A stretch of 64,000 bases of DNA. Origin: Leptidea sinapis. Its lineage: Eukaryota > Arthropoda > Insecta > Lepidoptera > Pieridae. The notes under the pieces are model-generated. The model made no database searches. It saw only the letters and a list, made by a program, of their open reading frames with translations, and was not told the origin of the DNA. Location: the NCBI RefSeq assembly GCF_905404315.1, contig NC_066266.1, positions 7,137,501-7,201,500 of the forward strand, written 5' to 3'. Shown in pieces: positions 31,101 to 42,845 of the stretch. How positions within the stretch are numbered: position 1 is the first letter of the stretch; each line of letters begins with the position of its first letter. The position numbers were made by a program, and so were the translations under genes.

Positions 31101-32282
31101 ATCGGATGAATAGGAACAGGATCTAGTTCGTAAACTAATCTATGATCTAGTCCGTGTTTCGTACATGGACACGCAAAATAAACGTCAAGTCCAGTTAGTA
31201 TGGAATAAAGCCAATGTACAATGAAATTGTTTGATTATTATAACCACACCCGAAATCATGAAATGCTTGATTAATGATTTCATCTTCCAAAATATAACTA
31301 CAACGAGTGTTTACAGCGAATTTTTGTTCGCCGTTGTCGTAATACAAAGAATAATCTGAGGCTTCTCGTGTAGTGCGTAATACAATATAAATTCCAAAAA
31401 GGTTAATAATTTCTTCATTGATGAATTTTTTCACTAGCCAATTCTAAAAGTTATTTTTATTATACGAGTATTACTTTTTTATTATATTTTGGGTTCTATG
31501 CATTGAACTCGGGGTATAATAGTCACAGCTTCTTCCCAGTAATTATAAATAGTACTCTTTACTAATACTACGAGGATAATGAATTCGTGACATCATTAAA
31601 ACACCGTCACATAGTTTGCATAGAATTATTACTGGCCAGTATTTTTTCAGTTAAAATGTTCAAAAGCCAAAAAATTAAAGTCAAATTTAGAATGTATTCA
31701 CGGACAAGATGACGGTAAAAATTTGTTTAAGATTTGACGTGTATGTCAAAGGTAAATTTTACTTGTTTACAGTAACATAACGCTATAGTTCTAAAGAACT
31801 TCAAGTATTCCTGTCCTCAAACATGTTCAAAGGACTTTATACTCCACAAAATGCTTTAACGACAAACCTGAAAGCATATTCACACGTTGTAACTACTCAG
31901 CGTTGAGAATTTTTACGGTTAAAGGTGGCTTTATACAATATGTATATTATATTCATTTTTACCCGACTGCTCAAAAGGAGGGTTATGTTTTTCGAGAGTG
32001 TGTACATACACTTACATACATAATTATAATTGTCAATTGATGGCTTAATGGATTTTACCTTCAGAGGTGTCGTTAATATAAAAAACGAAATGGAGGATTT
32101 TTGGCGCCGAGTTAATATGTATGGTACGCACTGTAGCCTGAATAGCTCGATGGATTATAGCTTGAGAGGCGTCGTTTATTATTATTATTTTTACTTGATA
32201 GATTCAGAAAGTAAGGCAAATATAAGGGCACTTAAAAACCCAAAATTGTGAGCGCACTTCAAAATTGTGCTCTTCATTTTGA
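31101..32282. other. mostly unrecognised DNA
   Basis: Includes a 79-residue - strand frame (31195-31434) without known motifs, and AT-rich sequence. No supportable gene. Confidence 0.35.
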
Positions 32283-32545
32283 GACATGGGATCACAACTT
32301 CGCACGACACGCTACAAGTTAGGATATCATCACCACCATCTGGATGTGTGGCGGTCCTCCACAGTTCGGTTTTCAAGAACCTTTCTTCCACGTACTACAA
32401 AGCTGTGGGATGAACTTCCTTGTGCGGTGTTTCCGGGATGGTACGTCGTGGGTACCTTCAAAATAGCGCGCAACTTAAATTAAATGCCGGCAACCCTCCT
32501 GTGATTCCTTTGGTGTTGCAAGAGATTGCGGGCGGCGGAGATCAC
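32283..32545 (+). pseudogene. family Q LINE tail
   Basis: Encodes TRYKLGYHHHHLDVWRSSTV, then RFSRTFLPRTTKLWDELPC and GTFK, with GAGATCACTCG at the 3' side. 5'-truncated. Confidence 0.7.
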
Positions 32546-32564
32546 TCGTGCATTTCGGCTATCT

Positions 32565-32970
32565 CCGTTTTTATAGTGAAACTTTTATAACATCGTCTCA
32601 TCGTTTTCGTCTGTGTGTTGCATGTCGCGAGACGGTCGGGCGGCGCCTATAGTTCGCAGCAGCTGACCATGTAGTGTATAGACTATTACTCATTTGTGCC
32701 AGTGCTCCACGCTATTTTGTTTGTTTTTGTCAGTGTTTAATGTAAATATTGTTAATTAAGTGAAACTTTTATACATAATTTTTAACATACAGAGTTCAAT
32801 AAAAATATTAGTTGGAGACTATGTCTACTTTTATTATTTCCCATTATCATTCCAACTTTCCAAGTAGAAAATTAAGATTGATAAAGCGATTTTATACCTT
32901 TAATGGAATATTATTCCAAAAATTTTTAGTTAAATGTCTATAATGCGAAAAGAAGTTTCACTTTAATAAA
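32565..32970 (+). repeat. repeat U outer part plus AT-rich repeat
   Basis: ACATCGTCTCATCGTTTTCG and GGGCGGCGCCTATAGTTCGC are the inverse of 29990-30060. Farther right, AAGATTGATAAAGCGATTTT and GGAATATTATTCCAAA recur at 37640-37700. Confidence 0.5.
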
Positions 32971-32999
32971 CGTAAACGTAAACGTAAAACGTAAGAACA

Positions 33000-33165
33000 G
33001 AATTTGCCTCAAAACAATTTGTCGCACAATCCACCAATATGTATAATAAAATTAACAGATCCCTTAATACTTATTCACTTACATTTAGGGAATGTAAAAT
33101 TAATGTTATTAAATGGCTAAAAACACTCAACTATGAAGATACGGAAAAAATACTTAAAAATTAAT
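33000..33165 (+). pseudogene. short LINE C-terminal tail
   Basis: One frame reads NMYNKINRSLNTYSLTF and RECKINVIKWLKTLNYEDTE before a stop, of the kind that ends CR1/Jockey-like RT proteins. Short, so family assignment is tentative. Confidence 0.4.
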
Positions 33166-33545
33166 TAGATTAAAAATTTGTAAACGGTTTCTAACTATAA
33201 GATATTATTTAAAAAAAAATTTATTATTATAAAACATAAAAATTAAAAGATTTACAGCCCGTTCACAAAATTTGCTCCTATGTATGAATTTATTTATCTA
33301 CTTAAAGTACCGTATATATATTTTTATATAGGTTTAATATATATATATATATATTGTTAAGATGTTATATTTATGTAAGTTCCTATGTTTACGTGCATAT
33401 ATATATGTGTGTGTGTGTGTGTATCATAATATGTTTCAAAATCAGTAATAATAAGTAACTACAATGTTTGATATATTGTACATTTTTATTATAATCTTTA
33501 TTTATATCAAAAAAAAAATGTACATGATCCTAACTCCCATGTTTA
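33166..33545. other. AT-rich DNA with TA and (TG)n runs
   Basis: TATATA at about 33339-33354 and a (TG)n run at about 33407-33422. No gene seen. Confidence 0.6.
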
Positions 33546-33860
33546 TGTAGTCGTCCGGCTGCGTACCTGCGGCTAGCATGATGCTAATATAACCTGATCC
33601 ACATTAAAATTAATGACTTATTTCGCGTGCGATCGCCCGGGCCGCCGGGCCGACTAGATAACTGGTTTTGTTTGTTTATAATCCAATTCACTTGAGTCAA
33701 CAACTTCCTTACTTTTAGTTTTTAATATTGTTTTGTATAACTTGCAATGAGCGATTCTCTCCTAACACAGATTATCTAAATCTACCAGGAGAGTTTCATA
33801 TGTGATTGTAAATGACTGTGTACAAATAAAGAAATTTTGAATTTTGAATTTTTTTGAATT
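33546..33860 (+). repeat. probable LINE 3' end with GAATTTTGAATTTT tail
   Basis: GC-richer stretch (CGCCCGGGCCGCCGGGCC) followed by 'gtgtacaaataaagaaattt' and a run of TTTGAATT repeats, a common LINE terminus. No coding part preserved. Confidence 0.4.
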
Positions 33861-33914
33861 TGAACTTTTACCGTGGTTTCATCAAAACACACAATCCTTT
33901 TTTACAAGACTATA

Positions 33915-33990
33915 GCCGTCATCTGTCAGTCTATCGATGACTGCGCGTTTCATACAATCGAGTGAATATCTTTTTTCTTAGAGAGTTTCG
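33915..33990 (-). mobile_element. MITE family B fragment
   Basis: The inverse of GAAACGTGCAGTCATTGATAG appears as CTATCGATGACTGCGCGTTTC, followed by AATCGAGTGAAT and CTTAGAGAG. One end only. Confidence 0.6.
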
Positions 33991-33999
33991 CTTGGTTGC

Positions 34000-35874
34000 A
34001 CCACTACTACTAACTACTACGTCTGTGCAGTCTGACAAACGTCATAGAACAGGTAGGCATGAATAATAATGCCAGTACTTACAAAGAGAACATTCAGTTA
34101 AACGATTTCATGACAACATACTTCGCTGTCTTTGCAAGTGACGTTAATAGTACTTTGTTCAACAAGTGAGCAAAGTTATTTTTTGCTGCGAGTGCTGATA
34201 CTAAATCATGAATTTTTGACGTAGTCTAGAATTGTAATGTAGAATTGATTCTAATATAGACTACTGTGGTAGTGCGTCATTCAAAAGCAAGAGACAAAAA
34301 AAATTGCTCTCGACTGAAACATACAACTTTTCACGTCGACTAGCGAGAAAAGTGTTATAGGTTATAGTAATAAAAAACAATTGAGATAATAAATGTTTGT
34401 GCCAATGATATAATACGCTTGGCAAAAATAAGTTTCGGAACGCACCGGATCGCATTGTTTATTTTTTAAACGCGGATGTATGGTCACGTGGGGTTCAAAA
34501 TTTAAATCACTTTGCCTCACGCTCGCAGCAAAAAGCGTTTTTGCTGCAATATTTCACCTAGCATTGGCGCCCTTTCGTGCTGAACAGGTGAAAAACATTT
34601 AGTTTTTATGTAAATTGTAACTAGCCATTCTCGTAGTCCGTCAAATTATTTGATACACAAACAATCGAAGAACACGATAGAAATTTATTTTCATACATCT
34701 TTTCTGTTCGCCTATTAATTTACCCAAGTGATATGTGCACGGGATAGGTACGTAAGTAGACCTGTTTTGTGGTTGGGTGTACTGAGAAACTAGGTCGTCC
34801 CACACGTTGATTAAGAACGACTGTATTCGTATTGAACGATCGGATTGCTTAATAATAAATAAAACAAACAACATTAACATATTTTGTAATCAAAAGTAAT
34901 CTTAGCCATCTTTATTTTTTGACTAACTTCAATAACTAAACAACTTTCGTCCACTAATGTAAGCGTGAATAAATAACAACTCTTAAAGGAGTTTGCTCAC
35001 TATACCATTTTATTAAAATGTCAGACAAAGAATTATTATAAAAAAAATACATAATGTTTATTTTCTTTATCAAGTATGTATATAAGTAATAATTTAAGCA
35101 ACATGCTAGATACACCCAATATCCTGAGCACAATAACATTAGAGATTAGGGGCAAGAAGCAAACTCAATCTTTTCTATCTACCCACCGTAAGAACTAACG
35201 TTGGCAGCAACGCGCCACTATATCCTGTCATTCATTAAATAATATTTTGGAGACATCCGGGGCTGATCCATTTTGCGATAGCCTCACAGCATTCAAACGT
35301 AAGGTATTGCAACTATAGTATAATGATTCTCTACTATTATCATATTTTTTTATTTACTGTATAAGTATTTGTGTTATACATAAGTGCCCAATAGAAATGA
35401 TTCTCATTTATTTTGTGTGCACCTGTAACTGACTCATACACTGCAACTATTTTTGTGCAATATTTAAGTTTAAGAATGTATTGTGTATATGTTGTTGGAG
35501 TACCTTTAAATCAATAAATCAATATTCATGATTGGAGCCACCTTTTAAGCACTATAACGCCTGTGTTAGACGACTCCGCTCTTCCATAGCTTAATAATTC
35601 TTATAACATTATTTACAGACAATCAAACATATTCTAATTCTAGGTACTAAGAAGTATGTATACTTAGAAATAATATATATAAAATAAAATGTATGTGTGC
35701 GTTGGGTGTGTTGTGAGTGATTATTAAGGCGTGAGAGCTATAATATTTGTGATCAAAAGAATGAATCTTTTATAAGTATGTGTATAATGAAATGTTTGTG
35801 TCACTGTTAAATTAATATGATTCTATTAAATGTTCTTCAGTTTCTGTATAAGTGAGTGAATGTATAATTATAAA
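34000..35874. other. mostly unrecognised intergenic DNA
   Basis: No supportable gene. A possible LINE tail is at 35250-35330 (one frame reads SGADPFCDSLTAFKRKV before a stop). Otherwise AT-rich. Confidence 0.35.
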
Positions 35875-36213
35875 TCTATACTAATATTATAAAGCTGCAG
35901 TGTTTGTTTGTTTGTTTGAACGCGCTAATCTCTGGTACTACTGGTCCGATTTGAATGATTCTTTCAGTGTTGGGTAGTCCATTTATCGAGGTAGGCTATG
36001 TTTTTTTTTTCAAAATTAGGGATCCGTAATAAAATTGCTATTTTGTAACACAAGGTGTAAAATCGAAAACCTATTTTTGCGTGCGCTGCAAAAACTATTG
36101 ACAATAGAACAAAATGATGTACAGGCTATAATATAGGCAATATTTTATTACTTATAAAACTATCGCGTGAATTATACTTTATATGGCAAAACAACGTTTG
36201 CCGGGTCAGCTAG
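35875..36213 (+). mobile_element. complete non-autonomous Helitron, family H3
   Basis: Starts TCTATACTAATATTATAAAG, has GTTTGTTTGTTTGAACGCGC and TTTTTGCGTGCGCTGC, and ends ACGTTTGCCGGGTCAGCTAG. Confidence 0.85.
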
Positions 36214-36829
36214 TAAAGTATAAATTTAGATTCTATACATGTCTAGATTGAGCTTCGTCATTAAATCGCTGCGTCACAGAGAGCTTAATTTACATAGACA
36301 GCGATCACCCTCGAACACCCTGAATATTGGGGAAAGGTTGTGACTTTTCGTCTAGTACCTTCATATTAAATTGGAGGTGATGTGTGTGATATTTATTTTT
36401 CTGAAAATTTTATAGCACGGCTATGATACGCTCTAGTGAACAGACTCCTTTAAGTTTTCATTGTCTACTTAATATTTTCTTTGCAGCTATTGTTTGGAAT
36501 TAAATAAGTCGAAAGGAGAATAAATTGTAGTTATGAATTATCGACGTCATTTGTTATACAAAAGTTTTTTGATTACAACAATTTTTTTCTATGAAGCATA
36601 TATGTATTACCTTCGAATTATATTTTAGTAACAAGCGGGTGCCGTGAATTTTTCCGTGAAGGCTTTAATAAATATTTTTTTTTAATTCAACTAACTACTT
36701 TTGATTGTGGATCGAAACTTTGGAATGAAATAAACACAATTATACATGGGTGAAAACCAAATTCAAATCTAAATATTAAACGAACAGACACGGTGCGCTG
36801 ACCATTTTTATATGAATAGATAATCCCAG
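36214..36829. other. no gene recognised
   Basis: AT-rich spacer between a Helitron and a LINE fragment. Confidence 0.35.
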
Positions 36830-37195
36830 TGCCTGCGCCGATGCATTACCCGAAGTGATACTGCAGGGCATGGATATTTTTATACCAAGCTCTGTAGTAC
36901 CGATCAGTGGCAGATCACAGCCCTGGTTCGATACCTCAGTTAAAGCAGCATCTGATTGCAAAAAACAGGCGTATCGAACTTTGGTTACCACGTTGGGCTC
37001 AAAGGTTCCGTACTGCATAGTTTTATACAGGATGGTGCCTCCAGATTTTTTTAGCGGTAAATATCCCGTGCGAAATCGAAGACCCGAACCTTTTCCAATT
37101 TAACCCCCAGAAGACTCAAGTTTGCGCGTTTACCACAAAAAAGACATCATTCGTGGTATCACCCCTCTTCGACAACACTTCCCTTAAAAGTTCCT
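36830..37195 (+). pseudogene. LINE fragment lacking the RT core
   Basis: First part encodes MDIFIPSSVVPISGRSQPWF and KAASDCKKQAYRTLV, the linker between endonuclease and RT in a lepidopteran LINE. Then, after a frame change, FNPQKTQVCAFTTKKTSFVV and SPLFDNTSLK, which normally follow the RT catalytic core. The core between them is deleted. Confidence 0.6.
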
Positions 37196-37202
37196 ATTTT
37201 AT

Positions 37203-37563
37203 TATTATATAAATTACGTGACTGGTTTTTTGTCCTCGATGGACTACTAAAATAATGAACGGATTTTAATGGGGATTACTACATGGAGTGCAGTTTAGTC
37301 CAACTTGAGAGATAGGATAGTTTTTATTTCGATTTGGGTCCCCATAATTATTTTTATTTTCAATATTTGTTTTGTATGGACATATTTTCTATGAGAGAAT
37401 TTAGTGACGCACGGTTTGACAGTTCCGCTGTGAAACAATTTCATTATAACAACAGTCAATATTTTTTACGAAATAATTCTTGATGTTTTGAAATATTATT
37501 GGCAAATTCCTATAAAACAGTATTTTTTTTTATAATTAACAGAACAACGTCTGTCTTATCAGT
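37203..37563 (+). mobile_element. non-autonomous Helitron, family H4
   Basis: ATATAAATTACGTGACTGG to 'gaacaacgtctgtcttatc'. The terminal GGGTCAGCTAG is altered to CTTATCAGTA. Confidence 0.75.
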
Positions 37564-37569
37564 AATAAT

Positions 37570-37770
37570 ATATAATACAATAATAGTATATAGACTATTT
37601 CTCATTTGGAATGAGTAATACGAGTAGTCCAAGTGTAAAGTTAAGATTGATAAAGCGATTTTTATACCCTTAATGGAATATTATTCCAAACATTTTTAGT
37701 TAAATGTCTATAATGTGAAAAAAAGTTTCACTTTTACCGTGCTTTCAAAAAACCACACAATCCTTTTTTT
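37570..37770 (+). repeat. AT-rich repeat shared with 32700-32970
   Basis: 'tatatagactatttctcatt', AAGATTGATAAAGCG and GGAATATTATTCCAAA are shared, then 'agtttcacttttaccgtg', which also occurs near 33860. Confidence 0.5.
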
Positions 37771-38116
37771 ATGACTTCCGACGTCTGATTAGTGCAGTAG
37801 GTATGCTATGTAGTTTAATGCGGATCGCCGTCTACCATCCCATACAATTCATCTTTATTTTCGAATGAGTCTCTCTTGGGGTTCATTCTTCAATGCGAGG
37901 TTTCCTCTATGGAAGCGTTCATTAGCCTTATCGTTTATAAGCATAGCATCGTTATTGCGAGCTGTTTCTGCTGCATTAGTTCCGCTCTAGAGCTTGAATT
38001 ATTCATATTTACTTTTAAATAACACAATTTTATAAATTTTTTATACCTATAGATATTTTTTTTAATCCAAACTACCTATTTATTGAATTAGGCGTTACTT
38101 TGCGGAAATCCATAAT
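37771..38116. other. no gene recognised
   Basis: Unremarkable AT-rich sequence. Confidence 0.35.
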
Positions 38117-38325
38117 TATACAAATGATTTAAGTTTTCTTTAGTGTTAATTCCGCCAATATTTGTTTTCAAAACAATTCGACACGTTTTTCGCCTCTACA
38201 CGAGGCATTCTCAGGACGTGTTGTCTCGCCAAAATCTGGCACGAGATGAATAGTGTAGAGGCGAAACACGTGTCGAATTGTTTTGAAAACAAATATTGGC
38301 GGAAATAACACTTAAATCATTTGTA
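38117..38325. repeat. foldback element with ~75-85-bp arms
   Basis: The left arm (38117-38201) and right arm (38253-38325) are near-perfect inverse complements. Central shared blocks include AATATTTGTTTTCAAAACAA and TTCGCCTCTACAC. The left arm has a small extra stretch (about 6-10 bp) near its start. The 51-bp loop holds an inverted CTCG..CGAG pair around 'ccaaaatctggca'. Non-coding. Confidence 0.85.
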
Positions 38326-38729
38326 CAAACTAGCTATGTTGTCAATACCAATTTCAAGCTTAATACGCTTTTATTTATTTATTTTTATTTATTTTATTTT
38401 AATAAGATCTCTATCAACTTGCATTTTCGAGACTATTTTTGTATATGAAATTCAAACCGGCTAGAGACGTGGCGCGATGGTTGTATAAAATATTGCGATA
38501 ATAATTCAGAAGTGTGCTTAGTTACATGACAACGCTAGTTTTCCTACAATGAATTAGGGATAGTAAATTTAGGACATGGATTTCAAGGCTCATTACTTTA
38601 GTATGCCAGGACAAATTTTATAGCTGAGAATGTAGACAAGAATTGATGCAAAATCATCGTTCATAATAATCAGCCTAGCGAAACTCCCTAAGAAAAAAGC
38701 GATTCACTCGATTGTATGAAACGTGCAGT

Positions 38730-39346
38730 CAGAATAAGGGAGGAGACGAGCAGGACGTTCAGCTGTTGGTAATTGATACACACTGCCCATTATAATGCAG
38801 TGCCGCTCAGGATTCTTGATAATCCCCAAAAATTCTGAGTGGCACTCGAACTGCAATCGGCTCCTTGTGACATAAGACGTTTAGTCTCATTTGCCCAGTA
38901 ATTTCACTAGCTACGGCGCCCTTCAGACCGAAACACAATAATACGTCCACATTACTGCTTCACGGCAGAAATAGGCGTCGTTGGGGTACCATAAAAAATT
39001 GTTTGTTTCGTGTGGCAATGGAAAGTTTAAATCAAGTTTAATTGTTTTTATTTTTTGTTAGCTTTAATTTTAGATCGGAGTTTCACTATTTTTTGTGCTT
39101 TGTGCTCATAGAGAATTAATAGTTTCTACACCTTCGTGTGACAGGACTGTGCGTTAGTAGCGCTCTCTGAGCTTCCACGGAAGACCATAGTTGTGGATTC
39201 TTTCGAAACCACAACTATGCTGAGTTGGGGGCCCATTGGCGTCATTAGATCATAATTAGACTAGTATAACTTTAAGAACTAAGTATTATAAGAATTTATA
39301 ATTTCTTTCTTTCATAAACTTGCCGGCATCTTGTGCAAAGGAGCCT
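38730..39346 (+). repeat. interspersed repeat S, interrupted copy
   Basis: 38730-38992 holds the normal order of blocks up to GGCGTCGTTGGGGTACC. The end TGCCGGCATCTTGTGCAAAG with GAGCCT resumes at about 39320. Inserted into MITE family B. Confidence 0.7.
38993..39320. mobile_element. insert inside repeat S, with a hairpin
   Basis: About 330 bp absent from all other S copies. Contains CATAGTTGTGG (39186-39196) and CCACAACTATG (39209-39219), a perfect 11-bp hairpin, then GTTGGGGGCCCATTGGCGTC, and an A/T-rich end. Looks like a LINE or SINE 3' end; not identified. Confidence 0.5.
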
Positions 39347-39480
39347 GATTGACAGGTGACGGCTGTAATCTTGTAAAAAAAGGAATCCACTATGTTACAG
39401 GAAACTGTTCGCTTTCAAACTTGTGTCAAATGACTGCACGTTTCATATTATACTAAATTTCAAATTTTACTTAGGCAGCC

Positions 39481-40186
39481 CTGCCTCTTATTACGTAGTA
39501 TTTACATCCTCTTTGATAATAATATCAAAAAGTTTTGTGGATTCTGAACAAAAGAATAATTATAATATATAATAAAATATACTCCAAACATCACGTCATT
39601 CTTCTTTCTCGTTAATCTGTTTGTCTATACGCCAGTATACCATAATATATAAGTGTGTAGTATTTTTCTTTACGTCTATACCCATGACTTGCCCATGACA
39701 AATATTTAAAAACTGCGTCATATCCACGTATCTATACAATATTTTATTATGTAACACACATCTTTTTTAAATTAATATAATCTTTAGAAAAAAGAGTGTA
39801 CTGCGTATTTAAAAATGTAATAAGGTTTAAATAACTTTATTCTCATTAAGACCTATTGTCACTTACATGAGAAATTAATATTTTAACAATTAAAGTAGGT
39901 ACTCACAACCAATGATTTTGGTAGGTACAGTATGCAATACAATGTTGGGCGAATAGATAAGACATAAAACAACCTACTTACATATGTTATTGAAACGTTT
40001 CATAATTATTGAGTACTAACTGACCCAGCAAACGTTGTATTGTCATCATAGTATCATCATCAACTGTAGTTAATCTATCAAATATAGGTAGCTAAAATTA
40101 TGTTTAATATTTTAACTCCTGAGAAAGTTAGACAGATACAAAGATTCTAATTAGTTATTCATTTTAAACTATTCTTTCAATTTGAT
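39481..40186. other. AT-rich DNA, one Helitron-like scrap
   Basis: 'actgacccagcaaacgttgt' (about 40018-40037) is the inverse of a Helitron 3' end with its CTAG lost. Otherwise nothing. Confidence 0.4.
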
Positions 40187-40416
40187 TTCTGAACGACGGG
40201 GGATGTGTCCCCCGTCGTTCAGAAGGAAAAACGAAAAAAGGAAAAACAAAATTGTTGTTTTTAATTCCGAACATTTTCATATTTATTCACCTTATAAACC
40301 TTCTCTGGACTTCCACAAATAATTCAAGACCACAGTTAGCCAAATCGGTCCAGCCGTTCTTGAGTTTTAGCGAGTTTACGAACAGCAATTCAATTTTATA
40401 TATATAGATAGATATG
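40187..40416 (-). mobile_element. Helitron H1 5' part with a palindrome at its break
   Basis: From the right, TCTATATATATAAAATTG (- strand) through GAACGGCTGGACCG and TGGAAGTCCAGAGAAGG to the 'gttttcc' region, then a perfect palindrome at 40187-40224 (arms of 17 bp, loop TGTG), after which H1 sequence ends. Siblings at 42179-42576 and 3828 have a plain 'gacgacgggggaca' at this place. Confidence 0.75.
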
Positions 40417-40813
40417 CCTTTGAAGGCTCACTTTTAAATGTGTCAATGTTTTGGCATTTCAATTTCTGAGGGCAGGTTGTTATATATCTGAACTCCCTCA
40501 AAGGTTATTGTCTGTTTTCCATAATTACTTCTCACCATTGGCAGCTCGATAAGACTAGCTCTTCGAGTAACAATTCTGGTTAAATTATTTTATTTAAAGA
40601 ACGATGTGTGAGTGTGATTTATTTTATTTAAAACCTTGTAAATGAGTAAGCATGGTGTATAATTGTCTGATTGTCATAATTCCAAATGTTTTTGTGATTA
40701 ATATGTTCTACGAAAATAAAAACTACATAAGTATTGAAGAATCAATATTTACCTGTGAAATGTTTCTTTATTTGGATTATCGCTGTATCCTCCTCCTCCT
40801 CGCGTGGGTTTCC

Positions 40814-41119
40814 TCAGTGCTGAGGGTCGTGATCATCTCGACAGAGTACTTTTTTGCGTATTATTTGCCGCCATCTGCCCCTGTCAGAAGCAAAGTGTAA
40901 AGCGTCGTGGACAGTGGTTTCAAGGGCAGTGCGAATCTGATCGGTCCATCGCATGGGGCTCCTTCCTCTTGGTTTTCTTCCCTCCACCTTCCCTGTTACC
41001 ACCAGTCTCTCCAGGTTGTCTTCATTCCTTCTGGCGTTGTGGCCGAAGTATTCTAGGACCCTACGCAAGCAGATGGTAGAGAGCCTAGTCACAATGCCCA
41101 GCTGTTTCAGGATCGACAC
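40814..41119 (-). pseudogene. LINE C-terminal tail (family D)
   Basis: Encodes LEYFGHNARRNEDNLERLVV, then TGKVEGRKPRGRSPMRWTDQ, ending CRDDHDPQH before a stop. Typical closing part of a lepidopteran LINE RT protein. Well preserved for about 100 residues. Not a host gene, although the frame looks convincing. Confidence 0.75.
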
Positions 41120-41219
41120 ATTAGTTCGGTGTGCTGTCCAAGCCCAACATCCTTCGCTGTATATAACAACACAATCTTATACAGAACACGACACCATCAT
41201 ATTTTAATTAATATCCGCT

Positions 41220-42178
41220 TTAACACAGTAATTATGAAAAAAAAACTAAAATTAAAACTCGGTCCAATTTGACAGGAGACTAATGGAGACTAAATTGTTT
41301 CAAAACGGTTTTACGGCCCATCTATTCCGTCTCATTCTCACACATAGGTTTTTGTTCAAGGATAGTTATCTCACTCTCACACAGGGTTCATCTCTTACGT
41401 TAGTATACTAAGTTTATATGTGTTTAACAAAAGATGGAAGCCTATCACTATATAGAGAGATAAAATCACCATCAAACAAGCGCTAAAAATTTGACAGATT
41501 ATTTATTTATCACGTGTTTATTAATAATTACTTACTAATTGAATACAATTTATACGTAAATATTGTCATTATTAATTTAATTGTTATTATTGATACGTAA
41601 TAATAATTATTTCAACATTTATATGGTTTACATTGTGAGGTTAGTTTGTGGAGTAAGTGGTTTGTCGTGCTAATAGTATTTTATAATTTAATTTTTAGTT
41701 ATTTGATACTGTTCAGGTTATTAAGTCGGTTTTTTTAAACGTAGACTTTTCTTTATTTTTTACGTTTTAGTGTCAGTTAATAATAATATATAATCAAACT
41801 CAATGAAAACTCCACAAAAAAAGCCGTGAACAGAAAACAATTATGTCATCACAATTATTGCGTCAATAATTATGTCAAAACAAAAAAAAACCGATCGAAT
41901 TGATAACCTCCTCCTTTTTGAAGTCGGTTAAAAAAAGAACATTATACATATTAAACAATATAAAAAAAAAACATAATTATTGTTATTTCTTATTTAAGTA
42001 ATTTCAAACCCATGGTATTGTAGAATACGAAAACGAATATAAATAATTTGATTTATATAAAATAAAATAAATAATAAATTTAGTTTCTGACTTGTATCTC
42101 ATTTATTCTATGAATACAATCCATAGTAATACTACATAATTTTATATACTATATTATATACTATATTTTTATTATTGA
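41220..42178. other. AT-rich DNA with one widespread motif
   Basis: At about 41893-41933, ACCGATCGAATTGATAACC and TCCTTTTTGAAGTCGGTTA are the inverse of the common 'accgacttc...ggaggtt' lepidopteran repeat, also seen at 51491. No gene. Confidence 0.45.
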
Positions 42179-42576
42179 CTTGTTGACCCGACAGACGTTG
42201 TTCTGTAAATAATAAATAAAATACTGTTTTTTATGAATTTGTCAATAATATATCATAGCATCAAGAATTATTTCGAAAAATATGCTCCCTGTTGTTGTAA
42301 TGAAATTGTTTCACAGCAGAACTGTCAAACCGTGCGTTAATAAATTCTCTCATAGAAAATATGTCAATACAAAACAAATATCAGACGACGGGGGACACGT
42401 CAAAGGAAAACAAAATTGTTGTTTTTATTTAATTCCGAACACTTTCATATTTATTCACCTTTTAAACCTTCCCTGGACTTCCACAAATAATTCAAGACCA
42501 AAATTAGCCAAATCGGTCCAGCGTTCTCGAGTTTTAGCGAGACTAACGAACAGCAATCCATTTTTATATATAAAGA
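42179..42576 (-). mobile_element. non-autonomous Helitron, family H1
   Basis: On the - strand TCTTTATATATAAAAATGG (5') to 'cgtctgtcgggtcaacaag' (3', CTAG mutated to CAAG). Contains CTCGCTAAAACTCGAGAACG. Confidence 0.8.
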
Positions 42577-42845
42577 TAGCGATTTCTAATGCAGTTTTCA
42601 CTTTTGCCGTGGGGTCTTAGGCACTCAATAGATTTTTTTAGTACTATATCTTGAAAAATGGTACTGAACCCTTCTTGCACGACTCCGACTGGCACGTGAT
42701 CTGTTTCTAATCTCAAGCGCTGTTGATCAAGTTTCCGTAGTAATCTCCATAACAGTGTTCTCATACATTTCCAATCAGAAAGTTTTGTCACTATTTCTGG
42801 CTTAATATGACTTTACACTTATTTATTCTTATTTCTATAAACTCG

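Larger units (their letters stand above)
38685..39480 (+). mobile_element. MITE family B, split by nested insertions
   Basis: Left part 38685-38729 (AAGCGATTCACTCGATTG, GAAACGTGCAGTC) and right part 39347-39480 (GATTGACAGGTGACGGCTG, AATGACTGCACGTTTCAT). Repeat S separates them, and repeat S is itself interrupted. Confidence 0.7.

Noticed and set aside
36776..37018. - strand 80-residue frame as a gene
   Set aside because: Antisense shadow of the + strand LINE linker encoding IPSSVVPISGRSQPWF.
39186..39219. Rho-independent-style terminator hairpin
   Set aside because: A perfect 11-bp hairpin, but in eukaryotic repeat DNA and without a T-run; it belongs to the insert in repeat S.
40814..41119. 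Host gene on the - strand
   Set aside because: The protein is the familiar LINE tail (GHNARR, GRSPMRWTDQIRTAL, DDHDPQH).
42282..42620. Coding gene of 112 residues (also 3949-4204)
   Set aside because: Both lie within H1 Helitrons and the frames merely follow the repeat sequence.
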